A stretch of DNA of 64,000 nucleotides from Tetrahymena thermophila SB210 (Eukaryota; Ciliophora; Oligohymenophorea; Hymenostomatida; Tetrahymenidae), in assembly GCF_000189635.1 (NCBI RefSeq), contig NW_002476341.1:2576-66575 (forward strand), given 5' to 3'. Positions 39,680 to 53,474 of this stretch are shown here, piece by piece (the stretch's first letter is position 1; each line of letters begins with the position of its first letter). The position numbers were made by a program, and so were the translations under genes. Under the pieces are notes generated by a model. The model worked only from the letters and a program-made list of their open reading frames with translations. It ran no database searches and was not told where the DNA came from.

Positions 39680-40039
39680 TCAGTATAAGAGAGCAAAAAG
39701 AGCAATTGCAAAAGTTAAAACGAAAGAGTTCATGCTAGAGCTAAGGCAAGCCATATTAGCATCATACCAAGTTTAGACGTCCTTATTGGTGGAAGTACAT
39801 TTCTTCATACAGCTCATAGCACCACTTTAGGAAGAAGCATTATCGATTTTGCATTTATCTGAACATTCATCAATTTTATCTTATTCAGCTTAGCAATCCT
39901 TGTCAGTAGCTTAGCAAGGTTCTTAAATGTTATTAATGCATTCAAAAATTTTCTTAGCCTTATCAATATCAGCTTAGGATTAAGCACTAACACAAGAAAT
40001 AGCAATTAAAGCAAGTAAAGCGAAAGCGAAGAATCTCAT
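39680..40039 (-). CDS. Small Cys-rich GPI-type surface protein, 119 aa
   Basis: ATG 40039 to TGA 39680. First block FECINNIQEPC, then KIDNASSQSGAMSCMKKC. The predicted anchor site reads SSSMNSF (Asn instead of Thr), and the last residue before the stop is Tyr. The spacing to the neighbours is 1.0-1.1 kb, all in the same orientation, consistent with unequal crossing-over within the cluster. Confidence 0.88.
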
Positions 40040-41171
40040 TTTTTGTTATGTTTATTTGTTTATTTATTTATTTTTAATTAATTAATTATTCTAAAATAGA
40101 AGAGCAGACAGACACGAGTATTTTATAACCTTAAAAATTGAAGAAATATCAAATTAAAAAAACAGTTATTAATTTTATAATTTTGTTTATCATTATTAAC
40201 AAAATTAATTCAGTACAATTACAAACTAAAACTAGACTTAAATTAATTGACTATGACTAAGTTTTTTCAAAAGGATAAACTTTAATTTAATTCTACCTGC
40301 TATAATAATCTGTTATTTTCTATTGAAATGCACAATTAACTAATTAGATTTGTAAGATAAAGTAGTTTTTTTAACATGATCTATCTAATTTACCTATTTC
40401 TATTTAAAAAATAAAAATTAAATGATATTTTGTATGAATAAAAATGTAAGGATTAAATAAATAAATATATTTATATAGAGTATGGTACGTTTTAGATATA
40501 CTATCCATCCGCAAATCAAAATTTTTCCTTTAAAAAAAAACTTATTTTTATAAAATTTTATAAAACGAATATAAAATTGGATACACTGTGAACCCTATTA
40601 TTCAAGTAGGTATAACAATTTTATTTTATAAAATTTTAGTTAAAATATGAATATATAATTTTCTTAAAGATTAATACAAGTAAAGAAATATACTAATTAT
40701 ATGGCAAATAAATTATCACTGCATTAAAAAATTAAATCTAAATAATATAACTAATTATTTTATATTAAATCTTTGTAAAATATTCAACTAATAGCTTAAA
40801 TTAATTTTTTTATCTGCATGCAATTTTTGTTGAGAAATAATTTCAAGACAAAAATGGAATAAGTTGTTTTTTACTCTGCAAAAATAAAAGCCTTGTTTAC
40901 TTTAGAGTTTCTTCTTTTATAAAATCAATTTAATTTTTTATTGTTATTTTTATGCTTGAAATTATTTTTTTGATTTTAAATTTTAAGTTTTAAATATCAT
41001 CTTTTCTAAAAGTAATTACTAGTTAATTAGTTTATTGAAAACGTTTTTTACATGTAGAATAAAATTAGATAGTTTTTGGAAATAAATTAGAAATAATCTT
41101 ACAAGAAATATATATACTTACTTATAAAACATCTAACATTACCAAATAAAATCATATATAATTAAATTATC

Positions 41172-41531
41172 TCAGAATAAGAGAGAAAAAAGAGCAATAG
41201 CAAAAGTTAAAACGAAAGAGGTCATGCTAGAGCTAAGACAAGCCATATTAGCATCATACCAAGTTTAGACGTCCTTATTGGTGGAAGTACATTTCTTCAT
41301 ACAGCTCATAGCACCACTTTAGGAAGAAGCATTATCATTTTTGCATTTATCTGAACATTCATCAATTTTATCTTATTCAGCTTAGCAATCCTTGTCAGTA
41401 GCTTAGCAAGGTTCTTAAATGTTATTAATGCAATCAAAAATTTTCTTGGCCTTATCAATATCAGCTTAAGATTAGGCACTAACACAAGAAATAGCAATTA
41501 AAGCAAGTAAAGCGAAAGCGAAGAATCTCAT
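41172..41531 (-). CDS. Small Cys-rich GPI-type surface protein, 119 aa
   Basis: ATG 41531 to TGA 41172. First block FDCINNIQEPC; KNDNASSQSGAMSC in the middle; the tail ends IALFSLLF with a Ser not seen in the sister copies. The promoter-side flank carries the family's (TTTA)n-rich leader and the ATTAATTAATTATTCTAAAATAG element seen upstream of the 39.7 and 42.8 kb genes. Confidence 0.88.
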
Positions 41532-42784
41532 TTTTTGTTATAGTTTATTTGTTTGTTTATTTATTTATTTATTTTTAATTAATTAATTATTCTAAAATAG
41601 AAGAGGAGACAGACACAAGTATTTAATAGCCTTAAAACTTGAAGAAATATGAAATTAAATTAAAAAAGTTAGATTTTAGCTATTAATTTTATAATTTTGT
41701 TTATTATTATTTACAAAATTAATTCAGTACTATTACAAACTAAAACTAGACTTAAATTAATTAACTATAACTAAATTATTTCGAAGAATAAACTTCAATT
41801 TAATTTACCTTCTTTAATAGTCTGTTATTTTATATTGAAATTCACTATTAATTAATTAAATTTAGAAGATAAAGTAGTTTTTTAAAATGATCTATCTAAT
41901 TTACCTATTTCTATTTTGTAAGATTTGCAATGAAAGGATTAAATAAATGAATATATTTATATATAGCATGATGCTTTTAGATTTACTATCCATCCACACA
42001 TCCAAATTTTTTGTTTAAAAAAAATTATATTCATTTTTATTGTTTGATAATTGGCCAAACAATCATTTTAAAATAAAAAAATAAGGTACTTTGCTTAGTA
42101 TTAAATTGTTTTTAAAATAAAAAAATAATATATTTTGATGTAAAGTTAATTAAAAATGAAAACAGTTTTTTTTTTATTTTTATAAAATTTCATAAAATGA
42201 ATATAAAATTGAATGTAAGGTCGAAAATTTTATTCTTGTATCAATATATTTTATTTAATAAAATTTTAGTTAAAATTCGCACTGAATTATATCATAATTT
42301 TATAAATTAATTTGTCTGAAAAATCAAAAGAATGAATATATAATTTTCTAAACTATTAATAAAAGTAAAGAAATATACTGATTATATGGCAAATAAATAA
42401 TTACTGCATTGTAAAAATAAATCTAAATTAAATAACTAATTATTTTATATTAAATCTTTGTAAAATAAACTACTAATAGCTTACATTAATATATATTTTA
42501 TTTTTCTGTAAGCAATTTTGTTTACAAATAATTACATGCAAAAAGGGCTATAAATTGCTTTTTTTACTCTACAAAAATAAAAGTCTAGTTTACTTTAAAG
42601 TTTCTTCTTTTCTAAAAAATAATAACTAATTAAATAATTAGTTTATTTAAAAATATTTTTTTATATGTAGAAATAAATTAGATAGTTTTTGGAAATAAAT
42701 TAGAAATAATCTTACAAGAAATATATATACTTACTTATAAAACATCTAACATAACCAAATAAAATTATTTATAATTAAATTATC

Positions 42785-43144
42785 TCAAAATAAGAGAGCA
42801 AAAAGAGCAATTGCAAAAGTTAAAACGAAAGAGGTCATGCTAGAGCTAAGGCAAGCAATAGTAGCATCATACCAAGTTTAGACGTCCTTATTGGTGGAAG
42901 TACATTTCTTCATACAGCTCATAGCACCACTTTAGGAAGAAGCATTATCAGTTTTGCATTTATCTGAACATTCATCAATTTTATCTTATTCAGCTTAGCA
43001 ATCCTTGTCAGTAGCTTAGCAAGGTTCTTAAATGTTATTAATGCATTCAAAAATTTTCTTGGCCTTATCAATATCAGCTTAAGATTAGGCACTAACAAAA
43101 GAAATAGCAATTAAAGCAAGTAAAGCGAAGGCGAAGAATCTCAT
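42785..43144 (-). CDS. Small Cys-rich GPI-type surface protein, 119 aa
   Basis: ATG 43144 to TGA 42785. The signal peptide ends ISFVSA as in the 23.6 kb gene, while the mature part (FECINNIQEPC; KTDNASSQSGAMSCMKKC) belongs to the 38-41 kb subgroup and the segment ATIACLSSS matches the 29.6 and 45.8 kb genes. This mosaic suggests gene conversion between members. Confidence 0.88.
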
Positions 43145-45772
43145 TTTTTGTTATTGTTTATTTGTTTGTTTATTTATTTATTTATTTTTAATTAATTAAT
43201 TATTCTAAAATAGAAGCACAGACGTGAGTATTTAATAGCCTTAAAACTTGAAGAAATATGAAATTAAATTAAAAAAGTTAGATTTTGCTATTAATTTTAT
43301 AATTATGTTTATCATTACTAACAAAATTAATTAAGTAATATTACAAACGAAAACTAGACTTAAATTAATTGATTATAACGAAGTTATATCATAAGGGTCT
43401 ACTTTAATTTAATTTGACCTATTAAAATTATCTGTTATTTTTACTTGAAATAGACTATTAATTAATTAAATTTTATAAGATAAAATAGTCATTTTTCTAT
43501 TTTTAAAACAAAAATTAAATCATATTTTATATAATTACAATCAAAGGATTAATAAATATATTTATATAGAGTTAGATTGCCATTTATGATAAGCAAAATT
43601 TAGTGTTTTGGTTTTATGAAGATAATTTATAAAAGAATTTAACACTATTTAGAATGATAGAAATGTATTTGATTATATAAAATAAACAGAATTCTAGTAA
43701 ATATCCAGTATATATTCAAACAAAAAACATTTAAAGTTTCTTTATTACCTTTTACTTTTTAATTAGGCAAAAGATCATCTAATTAGAGAGAAATATATCT
43801 GCGTATAGAGTTTAATTAAAGATTTATTAGATTCGTTTGATTAAATGTAAAAAATAGAACAGAAAATCTTACATAAAATAAAATTAAGACCACAAAATCA
43901 TAAGTCTAGTTAAACACAAATACTGATTTATGATAATATATAATTCATGCATGCATTTATTAATTAATTAAATATAATTGAATACAAATTTATAAATTTA
44001 TCTTTGAAAAAGTTAATTATATGATATTAATACAGTGATAATTGAAACTAATTCAGTTTGAGTTATTAAAAGTTATTGAGTATCCATGCATAAAACAATT
44101 TAATTATGATATCCTTTTCTCTTTAATTGTATTTACCATTTTTGTTTCCTTGAATCTTCTGTATTTGAAGAAATAAGTAAAGCATCTTCACATTCTTTCA
44201 TTTTATTAATTAGATATTATAAAATATTTACTTTTTTTGTTTTTTTAAACCTTATTTCTTTCCTTTAATTTATGTAAGCCATATCTTTTTCTTTTTGCTT
44301 TTTTTTGATGCAATTCGTACTATAAAATTTAAATTATTTTTAAAAAATAAGCAAGCGCAAGCAATCAAACAAATAAACAAGTAAAGCTATAAAAAGAGGT
44401 ATCTATTTCTCAATAAAATATTTTAATTTTAAAGATTATTTTTATGAATTAGTAGCATTATGTTTTTATAAAAGTAAATAACATTTATGCATATTTTATT
44501 ACTAGACTTATTACTGTAAATTTAATTAATTTTATCAAATGATGAAAAAAACTTTAATTTGATGAGTAAAATGTTGATGAAAATCGAAAAAATTTTAGAT
44601 TGATTTACTGAAAAAAATATAAAAATGAAACTAAATTTAAGATTTTTCTAAATTCAAAAATATTTTATTAGTGATGAAAGATAAGATTAAATAAAGTTTA
44701 TCATATATCTTTATAATAAAATAAAATGATGAAATAACCTACAATCAAACACGTAACAAATAATTTCCTTGAAATCTAAATTTTTTTCTTGCTCTTTACA
44801 CCTACTTTGTTATGTTACTGAATCAATATCCCAACATAATTTAACAAATAATAAATAAATAGAACAATATTTATCTATAATAATGAAGTAATTAGATCAT
44901 ATGAGTGATCTAATTTTTAGATTACTCTAAATAAAATTAACTGTGATATTTACTTATATTACCAAAGTAATTATTTTTTACTACATTCAATCTTCTTATT
45001 AAAGTAATAGTAATTTGTGTATATTTATCTATATTGATTTATATATTTGTTAAATTTAAAAATAAAATATTGAGGATAATTCTGAAACCCACACATTAAA
45101 TATCTTTTCATATTTATATTTTTTCATGCTTATACTGTATTTATTAATTTATACTTTTACTGATACATATTAAATATAAATGGAACTTATCTTATTAACT
45201 ATGACTCATATTATAATTTTATAAATTAATTTGTAGGCTGAAAAATGAAAAGAATGAGTATATAAATTTTCTAAACTGTAAATACAAATAAAGAAATATA
45301 TTAATTATAAAGCAAAAAAATACTTACTGCATCGTAAAATTAAATATAAATAATATAACTAATTCTTTTATATTAAATCTATGTAAAATATTCTACTAAT
45401 AGATAGTTTAAATTAATTATTTTATTTGTAAGTAATTTTTGTTTAGAAATAATTGCATGTAAAAAATGGTATAAATTCCTTTTTATTCTGCAAAAATATA
45501 AGCCTATTTACTTTAAAGTTTGTTCTTTGATAAAAATAAATTTATTTTTTTTATTTTTTTGATTTTATATTTTAACTTTTAAATATTTATTATCTAATTC
45601 TAAAAAATAATAACTAATTAAATAATTAGTTTATTTAAAAATATTTTTTTATATGTAGAAATAAATTAGATAGTTTTTGGAAATAAATTAGAAATAATCT
45701 TACAAGAAATATATATACTTACTTATAAAACATCTAACATAACCAAATAAAATTATTTATAATTAAATTATC
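43145..45772. other. Intergenic DNA, copy of the 30.5-31.9 kb segment
   Basis: After the shared upstream region of the Cys-rich gene comes a diverged copy of 30,530-31,900 (for example 'ttctagtaaatatccagtatata' at 43,690), then the shared 3' flank of the next gene from about 45,180. No gene was recognised. Confidence 0.5.
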
Positions 45773-46132
45773 TCAAAATAAGAGAGCAAAAAGAGCAATA
45801 GCAAAAGTTAAAACGAAAGAGGTCATACTAGAGCTAAGGCAAGCAATAGTAGCATCATACCAAGTTTAGACGTCCTTATTGGTGGAAGTACATTTCTTAA
45901 CACAGCTCATAGCATCACTTTAGGAAGAAGCATTATCAGTTTTGCATTTATCTGAACATTCATCAATTTTATCTTATTCAGCTAAGCAATCCTTGTCAGT
46001 AGTTTAGCAAGGCTCTTTAACGTTTTGCATGCATTCATAAATTTTCTTAGCCTTATCAATATCAGCTTAAGATTAGGCACTAACACAAGAAATAGCAATT
46101 AAAGCAAGTAAAGCGAAGGCGAAGAATCTCAT
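45773..46132 (-). CDS. Small Cys-rich GPI-type surface protein, 119 aa
   Basis: ATG 46132 to TGA 45773. It groups with the 29.6 kb gene: YECMQNVKEPCQTTDKDCLAE, then SDAMSCVKKC. It has MQN where the others have INN or IKK. It is the most upstream (rightmost) member of the cluster, separated by 2.6 kb from its neighbour. Confidence 0.88.
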
Positions 46133-49050
46133 TTTTGTTATTGTTTATTTGTTTATTTATTTATTTTATTTTATTTTATTTTTTTTAATTAATTATTTTA
46201 AAATAGAAGCGCAAACACGAGTATTTTATAGCCCTAAAAATGGAAGAAATATGAAATTAAATTAAAAAAGTTAGATTTTAGCTTTTAATTTTATAATTTT
46301 ATAATTTTGTTTATCATTTATTATTAACAAAATTAGTTAAGTAATATTACAAACGAAAACTAGACTTAAATTAATTGATTATAACAAAGTTATTTCAAAA
46401 GGGTCTACTTTAATTTAATTTTACAAGATAAAATTATCTTGAAATACACTACTAACTAAGTTACCTATTTCTTATTTTAAACTAAAATTCAATGATATTT
46501 ATGTATGATTTACAATGAAAGGATTAATATATATATTTAAATAGAGTTAGATACCATTTCAATATATATGATATGCAAAATTTAGTGTTTTGATTTAATA
46601 AGATAATTTACAAGTTTTTTGGATATTAAAGAGAGAATTATTGAAAAAGATTATATTTTTTTTCTTCAGAATGTAGAATATAAATGGTATATATAAATGA
46701 CATGTTTTTAAGGATAAAATTTTAACATTTTGAAGGGTAGAAGTAGATTTTATATTATAAAATATACAATTACTAGTAAATATCCAGTATGTATGCAAAC
46801 AAAAGCATAAAGTAAAAAATTCTTTATTATCTTTTGCTTTTAACTAGAATGAAGATCATCAAATTAGAGAGTACTGTTTATAACATTTAATTAAGAATTT
46901 ATTAGATACATTTAATTTATTGAAAAAAATAGAACAGTTAATCTTACTAAAGTAAAATAAAGACCACCAAAAACAAAAATCATAAGTCTAGCTAAACGCA
47001 GTTTGCTCATTTAACTGATATATATATATAATTCATGCATATATGCATTTTTTAATTAATTAGATATAATCTAATACCAATTAATAAATTTATCTTTGAA
47101 AAAGTTAATTATATAACATTAATACAGTGATAATTGAAACTAATTCAGCTTAAGTTATTAATAATAATTGAGTATCCATACTTTAAATAATTTAATTATA
47201 ATTTCCTTTTCATTTAAGCTAGATATACCATTTTTTTTTTCTTGAATCTGCTATATTTTAAGAAATAAGTAAGTTATTATCTATCTTAAAATTTCTACAT
47301 TTTATTAATTAGATATTAATAAAAATAAGTACTTTTTTTGTTTTTTTAAACAATATTTTTTTCATTTCATTAATGTTAGCCATATCTTTCTTTTCGGTTT
47401 TGCTAATGACTGTAAATTTAACTAATTTTATTATATGAACAAATTTAATTTAATAAGAAAAAAATTGATCAAAATCGAAAAAAATATTATAGATTGATTG
47501 ATTAATAGACTTAAAAATATAGATAAATGAAACTAAATTTAATATTTTAGTAAATCCAACAATATTTTAATAATGATAAAAGATATTTTTAATTAAATAT
47601 AGATTGTTTATGATATATCTTTGTAAAATAATAAAATAAAATGAAAAAATAATATACAATCAAATTAGTGATAAACAATTTCCTAAGATGTAAATTATAT
47701 ACTTTTTCTTTACTACCTACTTTTTTACTGAAGCAATTTCAAAACAATAAGTGAACAAATAATAAATAGAACCAAATTAATTAGGAAGGATGAGTGATCT
47801 GATTTTAGATTATTCTTTAATAAAGATAACTTAGATATATACTAATAGTACCAAAGTAATTTTTTTACTTTATTCAATCTTCATATTAATGTAATCGTCA
47901 TTTGTCTATATTTATCAATATTCATTTATTTATTTGTTTACTAATATTGAGGATAATTCTGAAACCGACACAATCAATATCATTTCATATCTATAATTTT
48001 TTCATGCCCATGCTTAAGTGGTATTTATTTATTTATTAATTTTTCCACTTACTGTTACAGATCATATATAAAACTAAGCATAATGGTAAAATTAAGCAAA
48101 TTATTATTTAAAATAAATCAATATTTAAGTTCCATTTTCAAATATTTTTTAGCTATTTACTTTAAATACCAATCTATCTATATAACATTTAACTAACTTA
48201 ACTTTCTTTGAAATTCATTTTTTAATCTATCCATCTTAAATAAAAAAACATATCATTAATATTACAAATGTATATTAATTGCTATTACAACAAATCGAAT
48301 TATTAAATTAACTCTTGTTTCTTTGTTTATCTATTAATTATATGCTTTAAATACAATTAATATCAGTTATTGAGGATCGCTTGAAAAGAAAAAAAAACAT
48401 ACTAAATTTGTTAAATAAATGAGTTCGCAATATATTTTCTGATTATTTTTTTTGTTGAAGAAATAACTATTAATCATATGATTTTTAGTAAGTTAGTAAA
48501 ATTCAAATATTCTTACAAAGATATTTCTGATATTAAACTATGCTTTAAAATATTTTTTTAATTTGTTTAAATGAATAATTTTTGCAAAAAGTTTTTAACT
48601 TAATTAACTGTTCACCATAATGTTTGAAAATTAAATAGCTAGCAGAGAACATTACATCCGGGATATTTTGTCACAGAGTAAGATATGGGAAATCTTACTC
48701 GTTTTATATTTTATTTTTTTAATTTTACATACCTTTAAATATCCATATATTTGTTTTATTTTATCAGTATATTCAAACTCAGTTTAATTTTTAAACAAAT
48801 TTGAAAATACTTATGTTTGATAATTATTATTTATTGTTCGCATTCCCAATATCCTTTATATTTTAAATTAAAGCATTTGTAATATTTCTAACTAAAAGCA
48901 AATTTATCAATTCATATTTGATTATTATTATTTATTTTTTCATTTTATCAAAATTAATATCTATAAATTGATTGCTATTCAATATTTTTGAAAAAAGAAT
49001 AAATAAATGATTTAATAGAAATAATATTTTAACGATCTATAAAAAGTAAT
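46133..49050. other. Intergenic DNA between the Cys-rich cluster and the LRR gene
   Basis: The stretch 46,590-48,000 is a third copy of the 30.5-31.9 kb segment, and 48,000-48,640 resembles 32.0-32.7 kb. A switch at about 48,650 (ACATCCGGGATATTTTGTCAC) enters LRR-associated flank: 48,830-49,000 is the inverted counterpart of 20.9-21.2 kb ('cgcattcccaatatcctttata' versus 'tataaaggataatgagaatgcg'), as expected for LRR genes on opposite strands. Confidence 0.5.
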
Positions 49051-49069
49051 AATATATTTTTTTATCAAA

Positions 49070-51920
49070 ATTCTTCAAATTAATTTTATTAATAAAAAAA
49101 GTTTATAAGCTCCTAACTTTAATCTCATTAGGTTCTCTGTATTAATATTAATAGGTAGGTATATTTAATTTATTAATATAATTATTATTTATCTTTTATT
49201 ATATTTAATTTTCAAGTTATTTACTATATTTTTTTCTATAATTAAACTAATTTTTTCATTTTCAGCTTTTGATTCTTAATTAATTTGTTTCATATTTTTT
49301 TTTCATTTTTCTTCCTTATAATTAATTATATTTTTTTCTTCAATATTTAAAAAGGTCGAATGAAATTGGTGATAAAGTCTCATCACATTTAGGCTTTGCT
49401 TTAACAAAGTGTATTAATCTCTCAAATTTAACACTTTTTCTTAAGTAAAAACAATTTATTTGTTTTGGATTATGATATTTTTTTAATATAAAAATGAATT
49501 TAAAATAATATAACTATCTAACTAACTAACTCTTTTAATTTAATTATTTATTAAATTTTGTTTGATTTATACTCTGCTTATGTTTTTTCATTTCTTTCTT
49601 TGTTAATTTAATACATTTTTTCATTTTCTACTTTTAATTATTATTAATTAATTCATTTCTATTTTTTATATTTTTTAATCAATTTTTCTTTCTTTCAAAT
49701 TATATTTTGTCTTCAATATTTAAAAAGATAGAATTAAATTGGTGTAATTGGTATATAAGAATTAGGTTCTGGTTTAGCATAGTGCACTAATCTCTCAAAT
49801 TTGATACTTGACCTTGAGTAAATAGAGCTTATTTGTTTTAATATATAATGAATATTTAAAATAATATAACGAACTCAATTAATTTATTTATTTTTCTTTT
49901 TTATTCTGCCTGAATTTTTTCTATCTTTCATTGTTAATTTAACTAATTTTTTCATTTTAAACTTTTTTTTTTTTTAATTTGTTTCATATTTTTTTATTTT
50001 TTCTTTGCTTTTTTATTTCCTTATAAATAACTAATGAATTATATTTTTTTCTTAATTATTTAAAAAGGAGGAATAAAATTGGTGATGAAGGTTCATCAGA
50101 TTTAGGTTCTGCTTTAGCAAAGTGCACTAATCTCTCAAATTTAACCCTTGATCTTAGGTAAGTAAATACAGTTTATTTGTTTTGATTATGATATTTTTTA
50201 ATATAAAAATGAATTTAAAATAATATAACTAACTCTTTTAATTTATTTATTTATTTATTAGCTTTTAATTAAATTCATTTTGTTTTTCTTTGTTAATTTA
50301 ATTCATTTTTAAATTTTGCTTTTATTATCAATTAATTAATTACTTATTTTTCATATTTTTTCTCCTTCTTCCTAACTTTCTTTCTTTTAATTAACTAATT
50401 AATTTTTTATTTTTTTTCAATATTTAAAAAGGTGGAATTTTATTGGTGATAAAGGTATGTCAAGCTTAAGTTCTTGTTTAGTAAAGTTTACTAATCTTTC
50501 AAATTTGACAATTGACCTTAGGTAAAAATAGTTTATTTGTTTTGGATTTTGATATTTTTTCAAAAAAAAATAAATTTAAAACAACCTAACTTATTCTTTT
50601 AATTAATTTATCTATTTAATTATTAGCCTTTTATTTGATTTATTTTTCTTTTTCTTTTTTATTTTACTTGTGTTTTGTTTTGTTTTTTTCTTTTTTTTTA
50701 ACTAATTTTTTCATTTTAAACTTTTGCTATTATTATTAATTATTAATTCGTTTCTAATTTTTTATACATTTTTTCCTTCTAAATAACTAATAACATATAC
50801 TTTTTCTTCAATCTTTAAAAAGTTACAATTATTTTAGTGATGAAGGTACATCAGGATTAGGTTCTGGTTTAGCAGAGTGCACTAATCTTTCATTTTTGAA
50901 ACTTCATCTTAAGTAAAAATAGTTTATTTGTTTTGGATTGTGATATTTTTAATATAAATATTAATTAATTTAAAATAAAACTCTTTTAACTAATATATTT
51001 ACTTTAGAGCTTTTTATTTAATTTATTTTTATTTTGCTTGTGTTGTTTTTTTCTTCTTTCTTTATTAATTTAACTATTTTTCTTCATTTTTTAAAAAGTT
51101 GGAGTTATATTGGTGTAATTGGTGTGTCAGGTTTATGTTCTGGTATAGAAAAGTGCACTAATCTCTCAAATTTGACACTTGCTCTAAAGTAGATAAAGTT
51201 TATTTGTTTATGGAATGTGATATTCTTTAATATAAAATGAATTTAAAACAAAATAACATATTAACTAACTAACTAACAAACTACCTAACTCTTTTAATTT
51301 ATATATTTTTTTACGATTGATTTATTTTTATTTTTTATTCTGCTTTTGTTTTTCTTACTTTCTTTTTTAAATTATATAATTTTTCATTATCAACTTTTGC
51401 TTTTATTATCAATTAATTACTTATTTTTCATATTGTTTCTCCTTCCTTCCTTCTAATTAAATAATTATATTTTTTTTCTACAATATTTAAAAAGCTGTAA
51501 TTTAATTGGTGATGAGGGTGCATCAGGCTTAGGATTTTGTTTAGTAAAGTGCACTAATCTCTAAAATTTGAAGCTTCGTCTTAGGTAAAAATAGTTTATT
51601 TTTTTAGATTATAATATTTTTAGATGTAAATTAATTTAAAACTATCTAACTAATTCTTTTAATTAATTTATTTATTTATTAACTTTTAATTTGATTTACT
51701 TTTGTTTTTCTTTTTTGTTCTACTTTTATTTTTTCATAACTAATTTTTTAATTTTCAATTTTTGCTTTTAGTATTAATTAATTAATTCATTTTTTATTTT
51801 TTCTTCATTTTTCTTTCTTTCTTTCTTCCTTCCTTCTAATTAATTAATTAACTAACTAACTAACTAACTAACTATATTTTTATCTTTAATATTTTAAAAG
51901 CCAGAATCAAATTGGTGTAG
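49070..51920 (+). CDS. LRR protein gene, truncated inside its eighth LRR exon
   Basis: A conserved first block ends at about 49,153 (FYQQKKFISSQLQSHQV). Seven LRR exons of exactly 90 nt follow: 49355-49444, 49728-49817, 50068-50157, 50432-50521, 50823-50912, 51099-51188 and 51495-51584. All begin after a TTTAAAAAG acceptor and end before GTAAA-type donors, in phase 2. Typical content is IGDEGSSDLGSALAKC followed by TNLSNLTLDLR. Exon 8 starts at 51901, but after about 20 nt the sequence turns into GAATA repeats and unrelated DNA, so the gene is broken there. The start codon was not located. Confidence 0.78.
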
Positions 51921-52121
51921 AATAGAATAGAATAGAATACTCGCACATAAATATGCACTCAGAATACATCTTAAACAATTAGTTTTATAATAGTTATATA
52001 AATTTAAATGTGTTTATATTTTTTATTTTTTGACTTACTCAGAATTTATTAGAAAAGTTAGGATAGACAAATAAAACCTCGACCCTCGACCCTCGACCCT
52101 CGACACCTCGGAACCTCGACC
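51915..52121. repeat. Junction repeats: (GAATA)n and CCTCGAC heptamers
   Basis: Four to five AGAAT units at about 51,917-51,938 lie at the breakpoint of the LRR exon. At 52,077-52,121 the heptamer CCTCGAC is repeated four times in tandem with degenerate copies after it, ending ACGGGGGC, a GC-rich island in the AT-rich background. It lies just upstream of the retroelement-like coding remnants. Confidence 0.85.
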
Positions 52122-52499
52122 TTTACGGGGGCTTTAATTTAAATTTTCTTAAAATACCCCTATAGTAAATTTCGATACAAAAATCTTTCAACAGATTAAA
52201 AAGTTTACATCTAAAATATTTATTTCCCTCCCTTCATCATTTGACTAAAATAAAAGAAAAAGATCTACTAAGTAAAAATTATTTTATTTAATTTTTAGTA
52301 CTGTAATTACTAGAATTTTTTGAATATATGAATATTAAATACTACTTAAAAATTATCCTAACTGTCTTTAAAAACACCTGAACTAAACTAATAAAGCTAA
52401 TTGAAAGATATCTTATAATAAAATTCATAAGCCATTTAAGATATTGAATAAAAATAGAAAGATGTAGAAACATAATTATTCTCATAAATTAACCAACAA

Positions 52500-53202
52500 G
52501 TAGATACATAAGCCTTTTCATAAATAAACTAATAAATCGGAGATATATTTATCTATGATCTAAAAATCTTAAGAAGAAGAATCATCCATACAACAGGAGA
52601 AATAACTACAACTTCACGAATGGAAGGAATAGATCTAATGTTTAATATAACTAAAGGATATCCTTCATATGAAAAGAAACTAAATATAGAAATGATGCCA
52701 GATAAATACTTAATAGAAATGGATCATATCAGATTAAAAAATTGATCTAAAATAATAAGTGTTTATCAACCAATATGGACTTAACGATAGATACTTAATT
52801 ACCGATTAAAAACCCAATATTGAGATAATCACATCAGAAAATATATATAAAGTATTAGGCCCTGAAAATATAATATTTCTTTTACCTTATGGCACAGAAG
52901 AGTAAGAAATCAATAATATATAATCTCTATATATATATGATTTAAAAACATAAAAGATAATAAAAAAACCTAATAATGACAATTATCCTACTATGTTTCT
53001 CAAAGCAACAACTGACAAAAATTACTATTTTGAGTGGAAAGCAGATACAAATGAATCCCAGATGATAATTAACGGACTCAAAAATGGTGCACAGTAGAAG
53101 TTGGTTCCAATAAATTAATTAATATTTAATTTTTAAAAATTTAAAAAGGAAAGATTATAACTACACCGAAGTATCAAGATATAGACACGAACACCATCAT
53201 GA
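52500..53202 (+). pseudogene. LINE-like retrotransposon fragment (endonuclease C-terminal part, frameshifted)
   Basis: Two overlapping open stretches in the ciliate code read like protein. Frame one (to TGA 52743-52745) contains IHTTGEITTTSRMEGIDLMF and then DKYLIEMDHIRLK, resembling the S-R-x-x-x-I-D-x-x-F ... D-H pattern at the end of LINE apurinic-type endonuclease domains. Frame two (52741-53202) continues with INQYGLNDRYLITD and GPENIIFLLPYGTEEQE, as if a single reading frame had shifted. No reverse-transcriptase motif was found, so it is a fragment. Tetrahymena LINE-like elements are reported next to 90-nt-exon LRR genes, which fits this position. The family assignment is from motif resemblance only. 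Confidence 0.5.
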
Positions 53203-53474
53203 AGTTGCAAGGAGAAATATCATTTATCTAGAAATATATCTGGATATGAAAATACATACAATAAATTAATAAAATTTACTTACAAAGAAAGTAAAATAAA
53301 AGTAATTTTATGTTGTATGTCATAGTACAGTATTTGAATTTTCGAATATATGAATACTAAATATAATAATAATTAATATAATTATTTGTTCTTTTTATCC
53401 AAATTGATTTGAAATAAAAGTATATTAATTAATTTTTTAATATACTTATCATTAATCAATTAATTAATTTCCAT

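Noticed and set aside
52077..52121. CCTCGAC repeats as telomeric DNA
   Set aside because: Tetrahymena telomeres are CCCCAA/TTGGGG. The heptamer differs, and the tract is internal next to retroelement remnants.
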